A stretch of DNA of 64,000 nucleotides from Candidatus Heimdallarchaeota archaeon (GTDB lineage: Archaea > Asgardarchaeota > Heimdallarchaeia > Heimdallarchaeales > Heimdallarchaeaceae): NCBI GenBank assembly GCA_030603365.1, contig JAUVXV010000002.1:248001-312000 (forward strand). The letters are read 5' to 3'. This document shows positions 1-9,741 of this stretch, in pieces. Made by a program: the position numbers and the translations under genes. The notes below the pieces were generated by a model that saw only the letters and a program-made list of their open reading frames with translations, was not told the origin of the DNA and did not search any database. Each line of letters starts with the position of its first letter. Positions within the stretch are counted from its first letter, which is position 1.

Positions 1-3000
1 TTAGCATTTTTATAGGCGACCCATTTAGCATGAGTATCATGGTGACTCCCAACATAAGACTGATGTTCATTTAAGTTAAATTTCATAACTTTTCCACCTG
101 ATTCAACATAATATTCATCGTCTGGTCCACCTGTGGTTTTAACAGAAATGTCAATTATTGAATCAAACCGTTTGATAGCAGAGGAATGATTCTTTATGAT
201 TTGTTGATGTAACAGAAAGGGAGAATCAGGTAAGGTTAGGTAATGATTGGTCACTTGTAGTCCTTTCAAACTTGGTGCATACTCGATAATATTAGATTGG
301 AATCCTATTCCTTCCCATGCATTCTCTTTAATAATGAATGCTTTAAATTTCAATCTATTATAATCATGGTCTTTCCATTGGTTCAAAACATTAATTCCAC
401 CCCCTATTCCACCGTAGAATTCATTAGTCCAAACAAAGGGAACAACCTTTGGGAAGAAAGATTTTAGGTAATTGCTATCATTATCTATGCATAATTCAAA
501 GATTTGTCCTCTATGTTCTGAACTTCCTTTAAATCTGAGAAAACCATTATCCACTTCATAATAGCTTTTTTCATCTTGTTGCTCTTCTTTGATTGTTATA
601 TTTTTGGATTCATCAAAAACACCTATAGCAATAGAATTCTCATAAACCGCAGATAAAGTGTTAAAAACCATTTTTCCTGAATATAGTCTTCTTGTTAGAG
701 GTTCAATTTCAAACTTCAACAACAATGAAGATGTCCTTGTTTTATCAATTGTCTTTTCTTCAGGTTTGATTATTAAATTATTAAAATCTAGCTGAATACT
801 CCCCTTCATCTCAGATTCTTTGAATGTGTTGATTTTCACAAACATCTCTTTAGATCCCTTTTTTAGTACGATCCCTTTACTCCTATATTCTGATGTTTCA
901 GTGGGATATAGTCCAACAGTCTTTAATTCATCTAATTCCCTCATTAAAGCAAGTTCAGTATCTGGAGTGTTGAGATACTTCTCTCTCCACTTCTGTTGTA
1001 CTTGTTGCCAAGAATCTGTAAAACAAAACCAGATTTTAGAGGTCTCAAATGACTGCTTGGTCTTTAAATCAGGTACTTTTTCTTCAATACTGTTGCCATA
1101 TATTTTATCAGCTTTTGTAAGGTCATATAAGCAACCGATGTAGCCCTCTAAATATTTTTGACAATTCCATCCTTCCTGAAAATCTGAAGGTTTATTTGGA
1201 TGATCTATTTGTATTTCAGGAAAATTGAATTCCTTTATACCTTCTTTTAAATGAAGGATATATTTCTCGAACCTGCTACCTCTCCACCACCAATACTCAG
1301 TTTTTGCTCCTAAATTATCTACTAGATCCTGAGAAGTATTTTCTATATTGAAATAAATTCCAAAAGGAGAATCATCATTTGGAACAAAGAATTTTCTTGT
1401 AAATTTAATTCCTGGTTTACTGTCTGAAAATGCGCTAGAATGTAACCATAAACCATCCTCGGCTATATTGATAGTGTGATCTAATTGTTTGGTATAAAAT
1501 TCGCTTCCCTCGGTGTCGAAAGGATAACCAAGAACCATGTTATAACCATCTCTCTTAAGATTTCTATTTTTATCAATTACAGTTAACCTATTTTCTTTAA
1601 CATTGTAACCCTTATAGAAACTTAGTCGAATATCTCTATTTTCAAGAAAAACTTCTTCACCAATTTCATAGCTCAAGGCTTTGTTCTTATCAAAAATGAT
1701 TATAGGTAATTTTCTGGATATAATCACAGTTCCATCTGGTTGTGAAACTGTGATATCGAAGTAGTCAACCATAGAAGGAGTTTTTCCAACCTTCAGTGGA
1801 ATTTTCAATAAAGAATCGTATTTAGATACTAGGATATTGAAAATTGATTCCTCAAAAGAGAGTAAATCACTACCTACTACTTCCACTAAAATGTCTTCCT
1901 TATCAACACCTGTAAAGTTTTGAATTTCAATCGGAAGAATTATCTCAGAGTCTGGTTTAGTGATAAAATTCTTTGGATATGTTAGAACATCGATAGCATT
2001 CTTGGGTATTTTTCCGAGCGTAATTGGAAAAGTAGATTCATTTACTATAATTTCGAACTTAATTTCGTGAGTACTAAAAGCCTGTGGGTGAGTTTTAATA
2101 TCAAGTTCATCTGTACCAGAGATAAAAGAACCAGTATAGTTAATCACTTTTTCTTCATTTGGTTCAAGTGCCAAGTTAGCTTGTTTTTCTCCAGAAAAAA
2201 TAATATCAGAAGTTGCTGAAACAGATAAAGAAATAGAGAGTTTTTCCAACCCATTATTCTTTAACTTCAATTCAATAGGAAATTCCTCTACGCCGATAAA
2301 AGCTTGAGAATCTGGAGTTCTTGCTTGAATATGAAGATTGACGTTATCATTTTTCATATGGAATCCACTTATTCTACCGATAGTTCTGTCGATCCAGACA
2401 TTAAGAGAATCACCTTGTTCAGTTTCAAAGAAATACTCATAGACCGCCATCTTTTCATCAAAAGTTTCATCCATTTCTTGATCTGTAACTGGTTTAAAAA
2501 TCTCATACCAACCATTCTGTGTGAAAAATTCCTTAAAGAATGGATGATTGAGTATTTGAGGGATGTAATTAACCATGTAAACATCTGTTCCTGGACGCCA
2601 TTTGTATCCTTGACGTCTATATAAAGGAAAAGCTTTGAGATTTCCACTCCAAGTATGAAGACCAATAAATCTGCAATTTTTCTCTAACGCAAATTGAGTT
2701 CCTTTCAGTAGGAGGGCTTTACCATATTTTTGCCCTTGATATTCAGGATCAACACCAAGAATTCCAACATAATATGAATCTACTATATCCCAGCTTCGAC
2801 TGCATAGACATACACCTACCATCTTGGACGGATCATCTTCAGCATCAACAACGAATAATGGTTCGAAGATTTGATCTTTGTATCTGTCTTCTGCCCATTC
2901 TTCAGTGAAGATAAATGATCCTCCAAAACCACCTGGCCAGGAATCTGAGTCTTTAAACGAATTAAAGCATCTTGCTAAGGCTGCATAATCATGTTTTTCT

Positions 3001-3065
3001 GGTTTCATAGTCCTTACAAGCTTGGTCTTTTCATCTTGGGGAAAAGGTATCATAAGATAGACCAT
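1..3065 (-). CDS. GNAT acetyltransferase fused to a very large beta-rich C-terminal region (3' end outside window)
   Basis: The reading frame is open from the ATG at 3065 to the left edge, so the C-terminus is missing; an in-frame ATG at 3053 is an equally good start. Roughly residues 10-165 form a GNAT N-acetyltransferase, with the acetyl-CoA loop in 'VDPEYQGQKYGKALL' and the usual LYRRQGY near the domain end. This family transfers an acetyl group from acetyl-CoA to an amine; the substrate cannot be read. The remaining ~850 residues are beta-strand-rich, with Ig-like stretches (about 230-480) followed by a Trp-rich part (EYWWWRGSRF, WFCFTDSW) that I do not recognise. No signal peptide or membrane segment is visible, so the protein is probably cytoplasmic. 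Most GNATs are 150-200 residues, so the fusion is unusual. The reading frame is certain, the GNAT call is good, and the C-terminal role is unknown. Confidence 0.85.
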   Translation of the reverse strand, partial: MVYLMIPFPQDEKTKLVRTMKPEKHDYAALARCFNSFKDSDSWPGGFGGSFIFTEEWAEDRYKDQIFEPLFVVDAEDDPSKMVGVCLCSRSWDIVDSYYVGILGVDPEYQGQKYGKALLLKGTQFALEKNCRFIGLHTWSGNLKAFPLYRRQGYKWRPGTDVYMVNYIPQILNHPFFKEFFTQNGWYEIFKPVTDQEMDETFDEKMAVYEYFFETEQGDSLNVWIDRTIGRISGFHMKNDNVNLHIQARTPDSQAFIGVEEFPIELKLKNNGLEKLSISLSVSATSDIIFSGEKQANLALEPNEEKVINYTGSFISGTDELDIKTHPQAFSTHEIKFEIIVNESTFPITLGKIPKNAIDVLTYPKNFITKPDSEIILPIEIQNFTGVDKEDILVEVVGSDLLSFEESIFNILVSKYDSLLKIPLKVGKTPSMVDYFDITVSQPDGTVIISRKLPIIIFDKNKALSYEIGEEVFLENRDIRLSFYKGYNVKENRLTVIDKNRNLKRDGYNMVLGYPFDTEGSEFYTKQLDHTINIAEDGLWLHSSAFSDSKPGIKFTRKFFVPNDDSPFGIYFNIENTSQDLVDNLGAKTEYWWWRGSRFEKYILHLKEGIKEFNFPEIQIDHPNKPSDFQEGWNCQKYLEGYIGCLYDLTKADKIYGNSIEEKVPDLKTKQSFETSKIWFCFTDSWQQVQQKWREKYLNTPDTELALMRELDELKTVGLYPTETSEYRSKGIVLKKGSKEMFVKINTFKESEMKGSIQLDFNNLIIKPEEKTIDKTRTSSLLLKFEIEPLTRRLYSGKMVFNTLSAVYENSIAIGVFDESKNITIKEEQQDEKSYYEVDNGFLRFKGSSEHRGQIFELCIDNDSNYLKSFFPKVVPFVWTNEFYGGIGGGINVLNQWKDHDYNRLKFKAFIIKENAWEGIGFQSNIIEYAPSLKGLQVTNHYLTLPDSPFLLHQQIIKNHSSAIKRFDSIIDISVKTTGGPDDEYYVESGGKVMKFNLNEHQSYVGSHHDTHAKWVAYKNA

Positions 3066-3132
3066 GCAAAAAAAAGGTTATGAGTTTTATCATCTGCGTT
3101 TTTTTCGAATGGTTAAAATATTCGTATAAAAT

Positions 3133-3258
3133 ATGCCTGAAAATTATGTAATTTTCAGTGAAGGAATAGAAAAAGATTATATAGAATTTCTTTCAGGAAC
3201 AATAGCAAAAATTATAGTAGCTGATAAGGAAGTAAATTTAGTAAACAAGGAAGAATAA
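3133..3258 (+). CDS. possible 41-residue small protein
   Basis: ATG-to-TAA frame in the roughly 300-base gap between the divergent GNAT fusion and the secreted protein at 3369. The product is acidic and mixed hydrophobic (MPENYVIFSEGIEKDY...), with no membrane segment or Cys motif. TATA-like sequence (tcgtataaaat) lies directly before the ATG rather than 25 bases upstream, and no clear Shine-Dalgarno is present. The composition looks protein-like, but there is no other support. It may equally be a decayed gene end. Confidence 0.3.
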   Translation: MPENYVIFSEGIEKDYIEFLSGTIAKIIVADKEVNLVNKEE

Positions 3259-3368
3259 CACTAGTTGATAAATTCACTTCAACTTATTTTGATGTGATTA
3301 AAAAGACGTCAAAACCTATATTAATCATGAATGCATAGCATGTTTAATTTAGAAATGAAGTGATATAA

Positions 3369-3827
3369 TTGAATAAAAAACTAGTAATATCATTGGTTTC
3401 AATTTTCTCAATTTTCTTTATCATGAATACTGCTATTGCTCATACACCATCATCTATATCTATGGATTACAATTACTCCAGCAATGTCTTAGAGTTTAGA
3501 GTGAATCATGCCGTTAGTGATGTCAACACTCACTATATAGAGTTGATTGAAATTTTTGTAAACGATGTTTTCAACCAATCACGACCCTATACTTCACAAA
3601 CTACAACTTCCTATCATGAAGATACATTTACAGTACCAGCAGACATAGGTGATGTAATTAAACTGGTAGCATACTGCAACGTAGCAGGTTCTTTGACAGA
3701 TGAAATAGTTATTGAAGACCCAAATGGAAATGGCACTGGAACAGAAAAAACTTCAGCAGAATCAGTACTGATTGTTTCTCTTGCTTTAGCAATAGGATTT
3801 ATTCTAATGAGAAGAAGAAAATTTTAA
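3369..3827 (+). CDS. small secreted, C-terminally anchored Ig-like protein
   Basis: A 152-residue protein with an N-terminal signal sequence (MNKKLVISLVSIFSIFFIMNTAIA), a single beta-sandwich-like domain (about residues 25-120, starting HTPSSISMDY), a short Gly/Asn/Thr linker and a C-terminal membrane helix ending in MRRRKF. It should therefore face the outside and be held by its C-terminal helix. The TTG start is supported by AGTGAT placed four bases upstream, the same spacing seen at many starts here. The 'HTPSS...' start followed by NHAVSDVNTHYIE recalls a small archaeal beta-sandwich family that I cannot name with certainty. No enzymatic motif is seen. A T-rich run just after the stop is a likely terminator. 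Confidence 0.8.
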   Translation: MNKKLVISLVSIFSIFFIMNTAIAHTPSSISMDYNYSSNVLEFRVNHAVSDVNTHYIELIEIFVNDVFNQSRPYTSQTTTSYHEDTFTVPADIGDVIKLVAYCNVAGSLTDEIVIEDPNGNGTGTEKTSAESVLIVSLALAIGFILMRRRKF

Positions 3828-3916
3828 ACTGTTTTCCTTTTTTTCCATTTTTTGTGACATACTTTTTAATATTCTTATAATTATTATTATTCTGAAAGAA
3901 ATTAATCGGTGCTGAA

Positions 3917-4369
3917 GTGACTGTAAACAGATCAATTATCCGAAAGAACTCTAATATTCCTGCAAAACCTCCTTTGCTACGTTTTACAATTGTTGATTTA
4001 AGTGGTTTAGCTGTTTTTCATCGTTCTTTTATTACTGAGGTGATGGATGAGTTACTCTTCAGTGGTTTTAGTGCCGCAATGATTGCATTTTCTAGAGAAT
4101 TAGGTTCAGAGCTATACTGTATTCAAATGGAAGGAGTAAATTACTATTTCAGAACGAAAGAAGATTTTATCCTTGTCGTGGGGATGTATCCTCGTGTAAG
4201 ACCATCCAGTGCGAAGAGATTTCTAAGATTGATATATGAGATAGTGAATTGGGAAGAACTTGATGGATATCTCAACAAAGCAACCTATTTCCAAACTGAT
4301 GAATTTATGGAAAAAGTTGAACAAGTAATCTTAGATTTTCAGATAAGGTTTAAACATCTTATAAGGTGA
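3917..4369 (+). CDS. roadblock/longin-like domain protein
   Basis: A 150-residue single-domain cytoplasmic protein with a GTG start and GGTG just upstream. Strand-turn-strand patterns (LLRFTIVDLSGLAVFHRSF, then YCIQMEGVNYYFRTKEDFILVVG) and the following helices resemble the roadblock/LC7 or longin folds expanded in Asgard archaea. Those folds form dimeric platforms for small GTPases in eukaryotes. A similar segment ends the TPR protein at 15152-17023. The fold call is from pattern only; the partner GTPase is not in this window. Confidence 0.6.
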   Translation: MTVNRSIIRKNSNIPAKPPLLRFTIVDLSGLAVFHRSFITEVMDELLFSGFSAAMIAFSRELGSELYCIQMEGVNYYFRTKEDFILVVGMYPRVRPSSAKRFLRLIYEIVNWEELDGYLNKATYFQTDEFMEKVEQVILDFQIRFKHLIR

Positions 4370-4390
4370 ATTACTAATTTATTGAAATGG

Positions 4391-5245
4391 CTAATTATCC
4401 AGGTATGCGGTTTCTAAGGCTTCAATATATTCTTTAGGAATTATTCTAGATTCTATAAAAGTCCAGAAACTAGGATCTCTTCTTTCCATGGAAGGAGGAG
4501 AAACATATCGTCTCAATAAGAAGTACAAAACATCTTTAAGAGAAGCAAAAGCTATTCCCCAATCTTCATCAAGAATAGCCTTCTTAGAATCAATAACTTC
4601 TGTCCATTCCTTTTCTAGATTTAGATGCTCAAAAATAGTGATAACTATTTTATAAAGTGCCATAACTTTGGACTTCTCAATAGGTTTATGCAATTCAGGA
4701 TAATCTTTGAGTCGATGTGAAATAGGTAAATTGTTGTCAAAATTATTTTCGAACTGAGAGAGGAGTGTTATATTTTCTTCGTAAGCTTTCTTTGCCCACT
4801 CAGCTTCAGGAGGTTTTCCTAACATCTTAATGTATATCCTATCTTCAGTTTTCCAGCTCCATTCTTTGCAAATCTGAGCATTATTTTGAATAAATTGATC
4901 TTTTTCATACCACACTTTGCAGCTACTTAGAAATGAAAGAAACAACGATTTTTGATAAATATCACTTAGACTGGAAACTTCTTTCTTCAAAGTCTCCAAC
5001 ATGTATTCCTGAGTATGTGTCCAGATATCCAGATTCTTACCTTCGACATTTAGCTTTTTATTTTGAACAAGGGTAGGTTGGTTGTTCTTTATCAGAATTA
5101 TATCGATATCACTTTTTTCTTTCGCTCTTTCTTCTGCCCAAGAACCTACTAGAATGGCAGCATCAGTCTTTTCATCTATTAAATTGTCCAATACCCAGTA
5201 TTTGATTTTTTTGAGAATTTGCGAGTTGGAATTTTTCTCTTCCAT
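4391..5245 (-). CDS. nucleotidyltransferase-domain protein (MNT/ANT-like)
   Basis: A 284-residue soluble protein. Residues about 28-55 carry the polymerase-beta-type nucleotidyltransferase signature: GSW followed ten residues later by SDIDI, and a third acidic residue in NLDIW near residue 72. The family transfers a nucleotide to a small molecule or protein; aminoglycoside adenylyltransferases and MNT antitoxins share the fold. The C-terminal ~200 residues are helical and resemble the accessory domain of antibiotic nucleotidyltransferases. No HEPN partner gene lies beside it, so a toxin-antitoxin role is not supported. The substrate is unknown. Confidence 0.75.
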   Translation of the reverse strand: MEEKNSNSQILKKIKYWVLDNLIDEKTDAAILVGSWAEERAKEKSDIDIILIKNNQPTLVQNKKLNVEGKNLDIWTHTQEYMLETLKKEVSSLSDIYQKSLFLSFLSSCKVWYEKDQFIQNNAQICKEWSWKTEDRIYIKMLGKPPEAEWAKKAYEENITLLSQFENNFDNNLPISHRLKDYPELHKPIEKSKVMALYKIVITIFEHLNLEKEWTEVIDSKKAILDEDWGIAFASLKDVLYFLLRRYVSPPSMERRDPSFWTFIESRIIPKEYIEALETAYLDN

Positions 5246-5290
5246 CCTATAAAAATCTTCAAACTAGAATATTAGTGTATCTGAAAAATG

Positions 5291-6274
5291 TCATTTTTTT
5301 TGTTTTTTATTTTCCATATAGTATGGAGACTTGCAAATCAAGATCTTTCTGACAATAGGTCGGAAAATAGTGATGATAAATCGAAGAAGCCTTGTATTTT
5401 TCTTTATTTCATCTAAATAATCATCAAAAGAGAGAGTTTGGTAATTTAATAATTTCTGTGATTCCTTGGTATCTAACCACCCAGTATAATACCAATCATC
5501 CTTACTTCTTGGATTTTTGAATACTTCCTCAGGCAACATTTTCACTCCTAAAACCCCCAACATCTCCCTAATGAACTCCCTATTAGTATATTGAGATTTT
5601 TCTCCTCCTCCAAGTAATAGTACTTTGTTAATAGCTTCAATGGATACTGTCTTTGCAATTGCTTCTCCTATGTCTTTAGTATGTGCAAATTCGATTTTTT
5701 GATCCATTGGGATATTATACAGCAGAGAAAGATTGTTTTTCAAAACTGAAAGAGATGGAACAGCTGTTATTCTTAGAATTATCCAAGGAAGATCACTTTC
5801 TTGAATAGCTTTTTCAGCTTCTGCTTTATTTCTTGAATATTCATCTGAAGGTTTGATTGGATGTTCAGCATTCCTAGGTTCAGAAGAAGGGTGGAGTGGA
5901 CCATAAATAGAGATTGAACTTGGAAAAATAATCCTAGGGGATTTTTCTATGGACATTGCTGCTTTAACAATATTCTTTGTTCCTTCTACATTTATTTCAT
6001 AAGCTATCCGTGGGTTTGTATCTGTAAATGGAGGAGTCACTCCCGCAAAATGGATAATACAGTCTTGGTTTTTCACAGCTTCAACAACTATTTCCTCATC
6101 TGTAACAGATCCCCAAAGACTATGTAACTTACCAAGCTTAGCAAATTTCTTAGAGATTTTTCTTGTATTGGAAGATAAAATGTCTAGAGTTGTAATTTCG
6201 TGTTCATTTGCAACTAGTGCTTCTAAAGTACTATAGCCCAAATTTCCAAAAGCGCCAGTTACTAGAACTTTCAT
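5291..6274 (-). CDS. NAD-dependent epimerase/dehydratase (extended SDR)
   Basis: 327 residues beginning MKVLVTGAFGNLGYS, the glycine-rich NAD(P)-binding loop of extended short-chain dehydrogenases. The catalytic YxxxK is in YSRNKAEA, and SSISIYGP is the matching active-site strand. The substrate is probably a nucleotide sugar or a small ketone, but cannot be specified. The frame stays open 96 codons further upstream, but that stretch is not protein-like. The ATG at 6274 starts exactly at the Rossmann fold and has an AATATATTTC box about 26 bases before it, consistent with a leaderless transcript. It is divergent from the SnoaL-like pair. Confidence 0.85.
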   Translation of the reverse strand: MKVLVTGAFGNLGYSTLEALVANEHEITTLDILSSNTRKISKKFAKLGKLHSLWGSVTDEEIVVEAVKNQDCIIHFAGVTPPFTDTNPRIAYEINVEGTKNIVKAAMSIEKSPRIIFPSSISIYGPLHPSSEPRNAEHPIKPSDEYSRNKAEAEKAIQESDLPWIILRITAVPSLSVLKNNLSLLYNIPMDQKIEFAHTKDIGEAIAKTVSIEAINKVLLLGGGEKSQYTNREFIREMLGVLGVKMLPEEVFKNPRSKDDWYYTGWLDTKESQKLLNYQTLSFDDYLDEIKKNTRLLRFIITIFRPIVRKILICKSPYYMENKKQKK

Positions 6275-6436
6275 AGGTGTAAGAATTGAAATATATTGAT
6301 TAATATTTTGTAGTGTTGTCAAGCTCGTAATATATATAAGTGCATGAAGACGCACACCCGTACAGAGAATGTTGTTTTCACACAGATTGGTGTTGACTTT
6401 GTCACAGTACTGTACTAAAGTTACCAAGTGATAATG

Positions 6437-6826
6437 ATGGAAGAAAGTAAGAGAGAAAGCATCGAGAAAATAAGAACTGCCATTCATAACTATGTGGAAG
6501 GAGTCATCAATTTTGATTTCGTTAAGGCAAAGGAAACATGGCACTCTCATAGTGTAAAACAATACTACAATTCATTTCAAGACAAATTAGAGAAAATAAC
6601 TATGATTCAATCCAGACCAGATGGAAAGCAAAAAGGAGAGATAAAACAGACAGCAGAAATCAAAGAAGTAGATGCAACAGGAGATGCTGCTATAGTAAAA
6701 CTAGAATGGGATCAAGAAAGAGATGATACTAGAATCAAATTCATAGATTATATTTCATTATTGAAGATTAAAATCGAATGGAAAATTGTAGCTAAGATAT
6801 TCAATGTAGAGAAAATCTCCATGTAG
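6437..6826 (+). CDS. SnoaL/NTF2-like (lumazine-binding-type) protein
   Basis: 130 residues with the alpha+beta cone pattern: N-terminal helices (IEKIRTAIHNYVEG), then strands alternating to the end. It fits the SnoaL-like/DUF4440 group of small ligand-binding or isomerase folds. The ATG at 6437 is chosen over an upstream GTG and ATG because AGTGAT sits four bases ahead of it. It lies 17 bases before a second gene of the same fold (6844), so the two are likely co-transcribed. No catalytic residues can be assigned. Confidence 0.75.
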   Translation: MEESKRESIEKIRTAIHNYVEGVINFDFVKAKETWHSHSVKQYYNSFQDKLEKITMIQSRPDGKQKGEIKQTAEIKEVDATGDAAIVKLEWDQERDDTRIKFIDYISLLKIKIEWKIVAKIFNVEKISM

Positions 6827-6843
6827 AGAGAAAGGTGATAAAA

Positions 6844-7683
6844 ATGTTTATTGGAGAAAATGAAGAGATAGAGGAAATTGAGAAAACAATTCAGTGGTAT
6901 GATGAAGCGTTTAATGAGTGGAATATAGAAAAGTTGACAAAAGCATTTCATTATGATTCAATGGTTTATTGGTTTATTCCTGAAGATGATAGATTTTACA
7001 AAGGTTCTTGTTATCGATGGATTATAGGGTTCTTAGAAAATCAAAAGGACAATCCAGAAATTAACTATTATGTCAATGTTGAGAGTATATATCAGACAGG
7101 CTCAGTAGCTTATTCTAGAGTGAGATTTCTAATAGATGATCCTGACGATCCTCGAGACACAACAGATTATCTCACTCTTATGAAATTTGGAGAAGATTGG
7201 CAAGTTGTTAACAAATCAGGCCATACAATCCCGCTTTCAGCTGAAGAGTTACTGGAAAGAGTAATGAATGATACAGAAATCCCTTGCAATGATTCAGGAG
7301 AAATTAAAGCTATAGAAACTGCTCTAAAGACATATGCAGACGCATTTCATGAATGGGATCTTGAAAAGATAAAAACCACATTTCATCCCGACATGAGATT
7401 TAATTCAGTTGATAAAGAAACAGAGGAATTTAAGAATCAATTCAGATCATATCCAGTTTGGAATGAGATACTAACCAATCACAGAGCAGATGGAATAAAG
7501 TTTGAAATAGAAGTAAAACACATAGATCAAAGAGGTACAGCAGCTGTAGCGGTTATGTACTGGAAAGCTTTTACTCCTAAAGGAATAAGCCACACAACAG
7601 ATTTCCTGACGCTTCTCAAAGTAAATGGAAAATGGGTTGTTGTAAATAAGTCATGTGATTTTGATTTTGAAGAGAAAAACTGA
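6844..7683 (+). CDS. tandem SnoaL/NTF2-like protein
   Basis: 279 residues made of two similar halves (about 1-135 and 145-279). Each has the helix ...WYDEAFNEWNIEKLTKAFH / YADAFHEWDLEKIKTTFHPD and ends with a strand set containing TTDYLTLMKFGEDWQVVNKS / TTDFLTLLKVNGKWVVVNKS. The repeat is an internal duplication of one SnoaL-like domain. The ATG follows GGTGAT by four bases. The single-domain gene just upstream has the same fold, so three related domains lie in one operon. A role in binding or converting a small molecule is plausible but not shown. Confidence 0.8.
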   Translation: MFIGENEEIEEIEKTIQWYDEAFNEWNIEKLTKAFHYDSMVYWFIPEDDRFYKGSCYRWIIGFLENQKDNPEINYYVNVESIYQTGSVAYSRVRFLIDDPDDPRDTTDYLTLMKFGEDWQVVNKSGHTIPLSAEELLERVMNDTEIPCNDSGEIKAIETALKTYADAFHEWDLEKIKTTFHPDMRFNSVDKETEEFKNQFRSYPVWNEILTNHRADGIKFEIEVKHIDQRGTAAVAVMYWKAFTPKGISHTTDFLTLLKVNGKWVVVNKSCDFDFEEKN

Positions 7684-7834
7684 TTATTTCTGGTTTTCTT
7701 CTTTTTCATTATTTCTTTTTACCTCAAGGGCAAGTTTGAAAAACCTTGATTATCTTTATTATTTGCTTAGATAGATTTTAGTTTCTAAAAAGAAGAGAAT
7801 AGTAGTTCCTCTGCTTCTTAGGTAGGGGTTAGAA

Positions 7835-9634
7835 ATGTCTGGAGAAAAAGTATACCAAGAGATTCTTGAGCTGCTGGACAGCATCAGAACAATTGTAGAA
7901 AATACCAACTGGAGAGATTATTCTGAAACAAGAGTAAGAATTCTAGTTTCTCAAAGAGTTGATGAGTTAAAGCACATTCTTGGTGAGATTCCTGACGATT
8001 TATTAACAAATTCAGAAAAAGCATCCTTGTTTTTCGAAAATGTTCTAGATAGAATAACAACTATTCTTACTAACTTACCACAAGACAAACTCCCAATTCA
8101 GTGGTATGAACTTGAGTTATTTAGACTACGCTATGCTTCAATGTATGCATTACAATATGGGCAAGCAGGAGAACTTCAGGTAGCTGGTTCAGCTCATGCT
8201 CTATCAAATATGTTAATAGGCATTAGTACCCTAGATGTTAAGAATCTTCTTGTTGACTGGGAGCATCATCAATTTCATAGGAGAAGAAAGCTGATACTAA
8301 ATTACTTGAGTTCAGCATATCTCTTCTTCTTCAGTTTATGTGATTCTCTGACACAGATTTACAAGCATGATTTAGAGAATTGGTTGTCTGAGGGATTGAA
8401 AGCTAGTATTCAATATATCAAATATATGGACATCTTCTGGAATGTTAAGAAGAATATTGAGTTAGCAAAGAAAATACCTAAGGAACGAAATTACTCTATG
8501 TATTATGCATCCTTTGCTGCAATTGACTACATTATAACATTTCTACTTGATCTACAAAGGTATCTGTACAATGATTCACTGAATATTACATCAAATAACG
8601 AAGTAATTAATATCACTAATCCTGAAGATTTTCTCAATTCTATGGAGAATCTATTGAAGAAAGGTGATGAATATGTTGCTGATTTAAAAGATCATGTCAA
8701 TAGAGGATATTTTGATTTAAATGATAATCCTTTAACAGATGAAGATGTTAGCGAAACGATATACGAACTAGAAGTGACAAGAGCATTTATTGTAGGACTT
8801 AAAGCTTCTTACAACGTAATAATCAATGACAAAATGTCAGAAATTCATATTTTTGAAAACACTGTTATGCCCAAATTATATGAATACTTAGAAAAGTATA
8901 AGCATCTTATGGATGAACCTGATTTCATTAATAGCCAAATAGCAGATGGAATCAATGGAATGTTAGAGGAATTAATCTATTTTGGAGGGATACTAGCCTT
9001 AAAGGTGCAAAACTATACTCATATTGATAAAATTGAGAGAGAATACAAATATTTCTTCTCTGATGAGGGTATGAAGAGATATCCAAAGCTTAATGGGTTA
9101 ATGGCAACTTTCCAGACAACTTTAGCTACTCGAGAGGAGAATTTCACTAAATTAGAAGCATATGCTCACAAACTTATCAGATTATCTGAATATTCAGTAT
9201 ATGCACCTAGAGATGCTTTTTCATTCGCTCTTATTGGTAATCTGATTCTGACCATACATAATGAAATTACTATAGAAAAATTTTCAGAGACTATGAAAGA
9301 AGTACATGAGATGTTCTATTTAGCTTTTACTCAAAAACTAAACTCAGAAATTGAAATCTATTTAACAAATGTCTGTCTAGCACTAAATAATGAAGAAGTT
9401 TCATATGATATGGGAAGATTACTAACTCCTCAATATTTTGATCCTTATTCAATTTTTATTCCTGAATTTGGTAAATTCGCTCAACAAAATAATTTTGGTG
9501 ATGTTGTTTATCTTCCCTTCAACCTTCAAAGTGATTATATCGCAGATGTGGATTATGAGCTCGTTGATCAAGCTTTACCAATTGTAGAGGAACCAGAAGC
9601 ATCCATTGAACAGCATGATACAACTGCTGATTGA
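7835..9634 (+). CDS. large helical protein of unknown function
   Basis: 599 residues, almost entirely predicted helix, without a signal peptide. I do not recognise a family. It is rich in Tyr, Leu and acidic residues; regular helical hairpins between about 90 and 480 recall TPR-like or other alpha-solenoid folds without a clear consensus. The C-terminal ~40 residues are acidic and proline-containing, probably disordered. An ATG start is preceded by a purine-rich AGGTAGGGG stretch. It is convergent with the anchored protein at 9723. Confidence 0.75.
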   Translation: MSGEKVYQEILELLDSIRTIVENTNWRDYSETRVRILVSQRVDELKHILGEIPDDLLTNSEKASLFFENVLDRITTILTNLPQDKLPIQWYELELFRLRYASMYALQYGQAGELQVAGSAHALSNMLIGISTLDVKNLLVDWEHHQFHRRRKLILNYLSSAYLFFFSLCDSLTQIYKHDLENWLSEGLKASIQYIKYMDIFWNVKKNIELAKKIPKERNYSMYYASFAAIDYIITFLLDLQRYLYNDSLNITSNNEVINITNPEDFLNSMENLLKKGDEYVADLKDHVNRGYFDLNDNPLTDEDVSETIYELEVTRAFIVGLKASYNVIINDKMSEIHIFENTVMPKLYEYLEKYKHLMDEPDFINSQIADGINGMLEELIYFGGILALKVQNYTHIDKIEREYKYFFSDEGMKRYPKLNGLMATFQTTLATREENFTKLEAYAHKLIRLSEYSVYAPRDAFSFALIGNLILTIHNEITIEKFSETMKEVHEMFYLAFTQKLNSEIEIYLTNVCLALNNEEVSYDMGRLLTPQYFDPYSIFIPEFGKFAQQNNFGDVVYLPFNLQSDYIADVDYELVDQALPIVEEPEASIEQHDTTAD

Positions 9635-9710
9635 GGGTTGTTAGCTGTTCGATTTTACATTTAAACTAGAATTTGAGTTTAAAAAAGTGAAAGAAGAAAA
9701 GAAAGCTGCT

Positions 9711-9741
9711 AAAAAATAAGTTTTAAACAATCTTATTTTTT
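9711..9741. terminator. AT-rich bidirectional terminator hairpin
   Basis: AAAAAATAAG pairs perfectly with CTTATTTTTT across an 11-base loop, followed by a T-rich run on the plus strand. It lies between two convergent genes and overlaps the end of the minus-strand one, so it could end both transcripts. Confidence 0.5.

Noticed and set aside
2369..2665. 98-codon minus-strand frame
   Set aside because: It lies inside the GNAT fusion gene in another frame and has no protein-like features of its own.
4391..5245. MNT/HEPN toxin-antitoxin system
   Set aside because: The nucleotidyltransferase is longer than MNT antitoxins and no HEPN gene is beside it.
6275..6562. 96-codon upstream extension of the SDR gene
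   Set aside because: Its sequence is not protein-like, and the Rossmann fold begins exactly at the ATG at 6274 with a promoter ahead of it.
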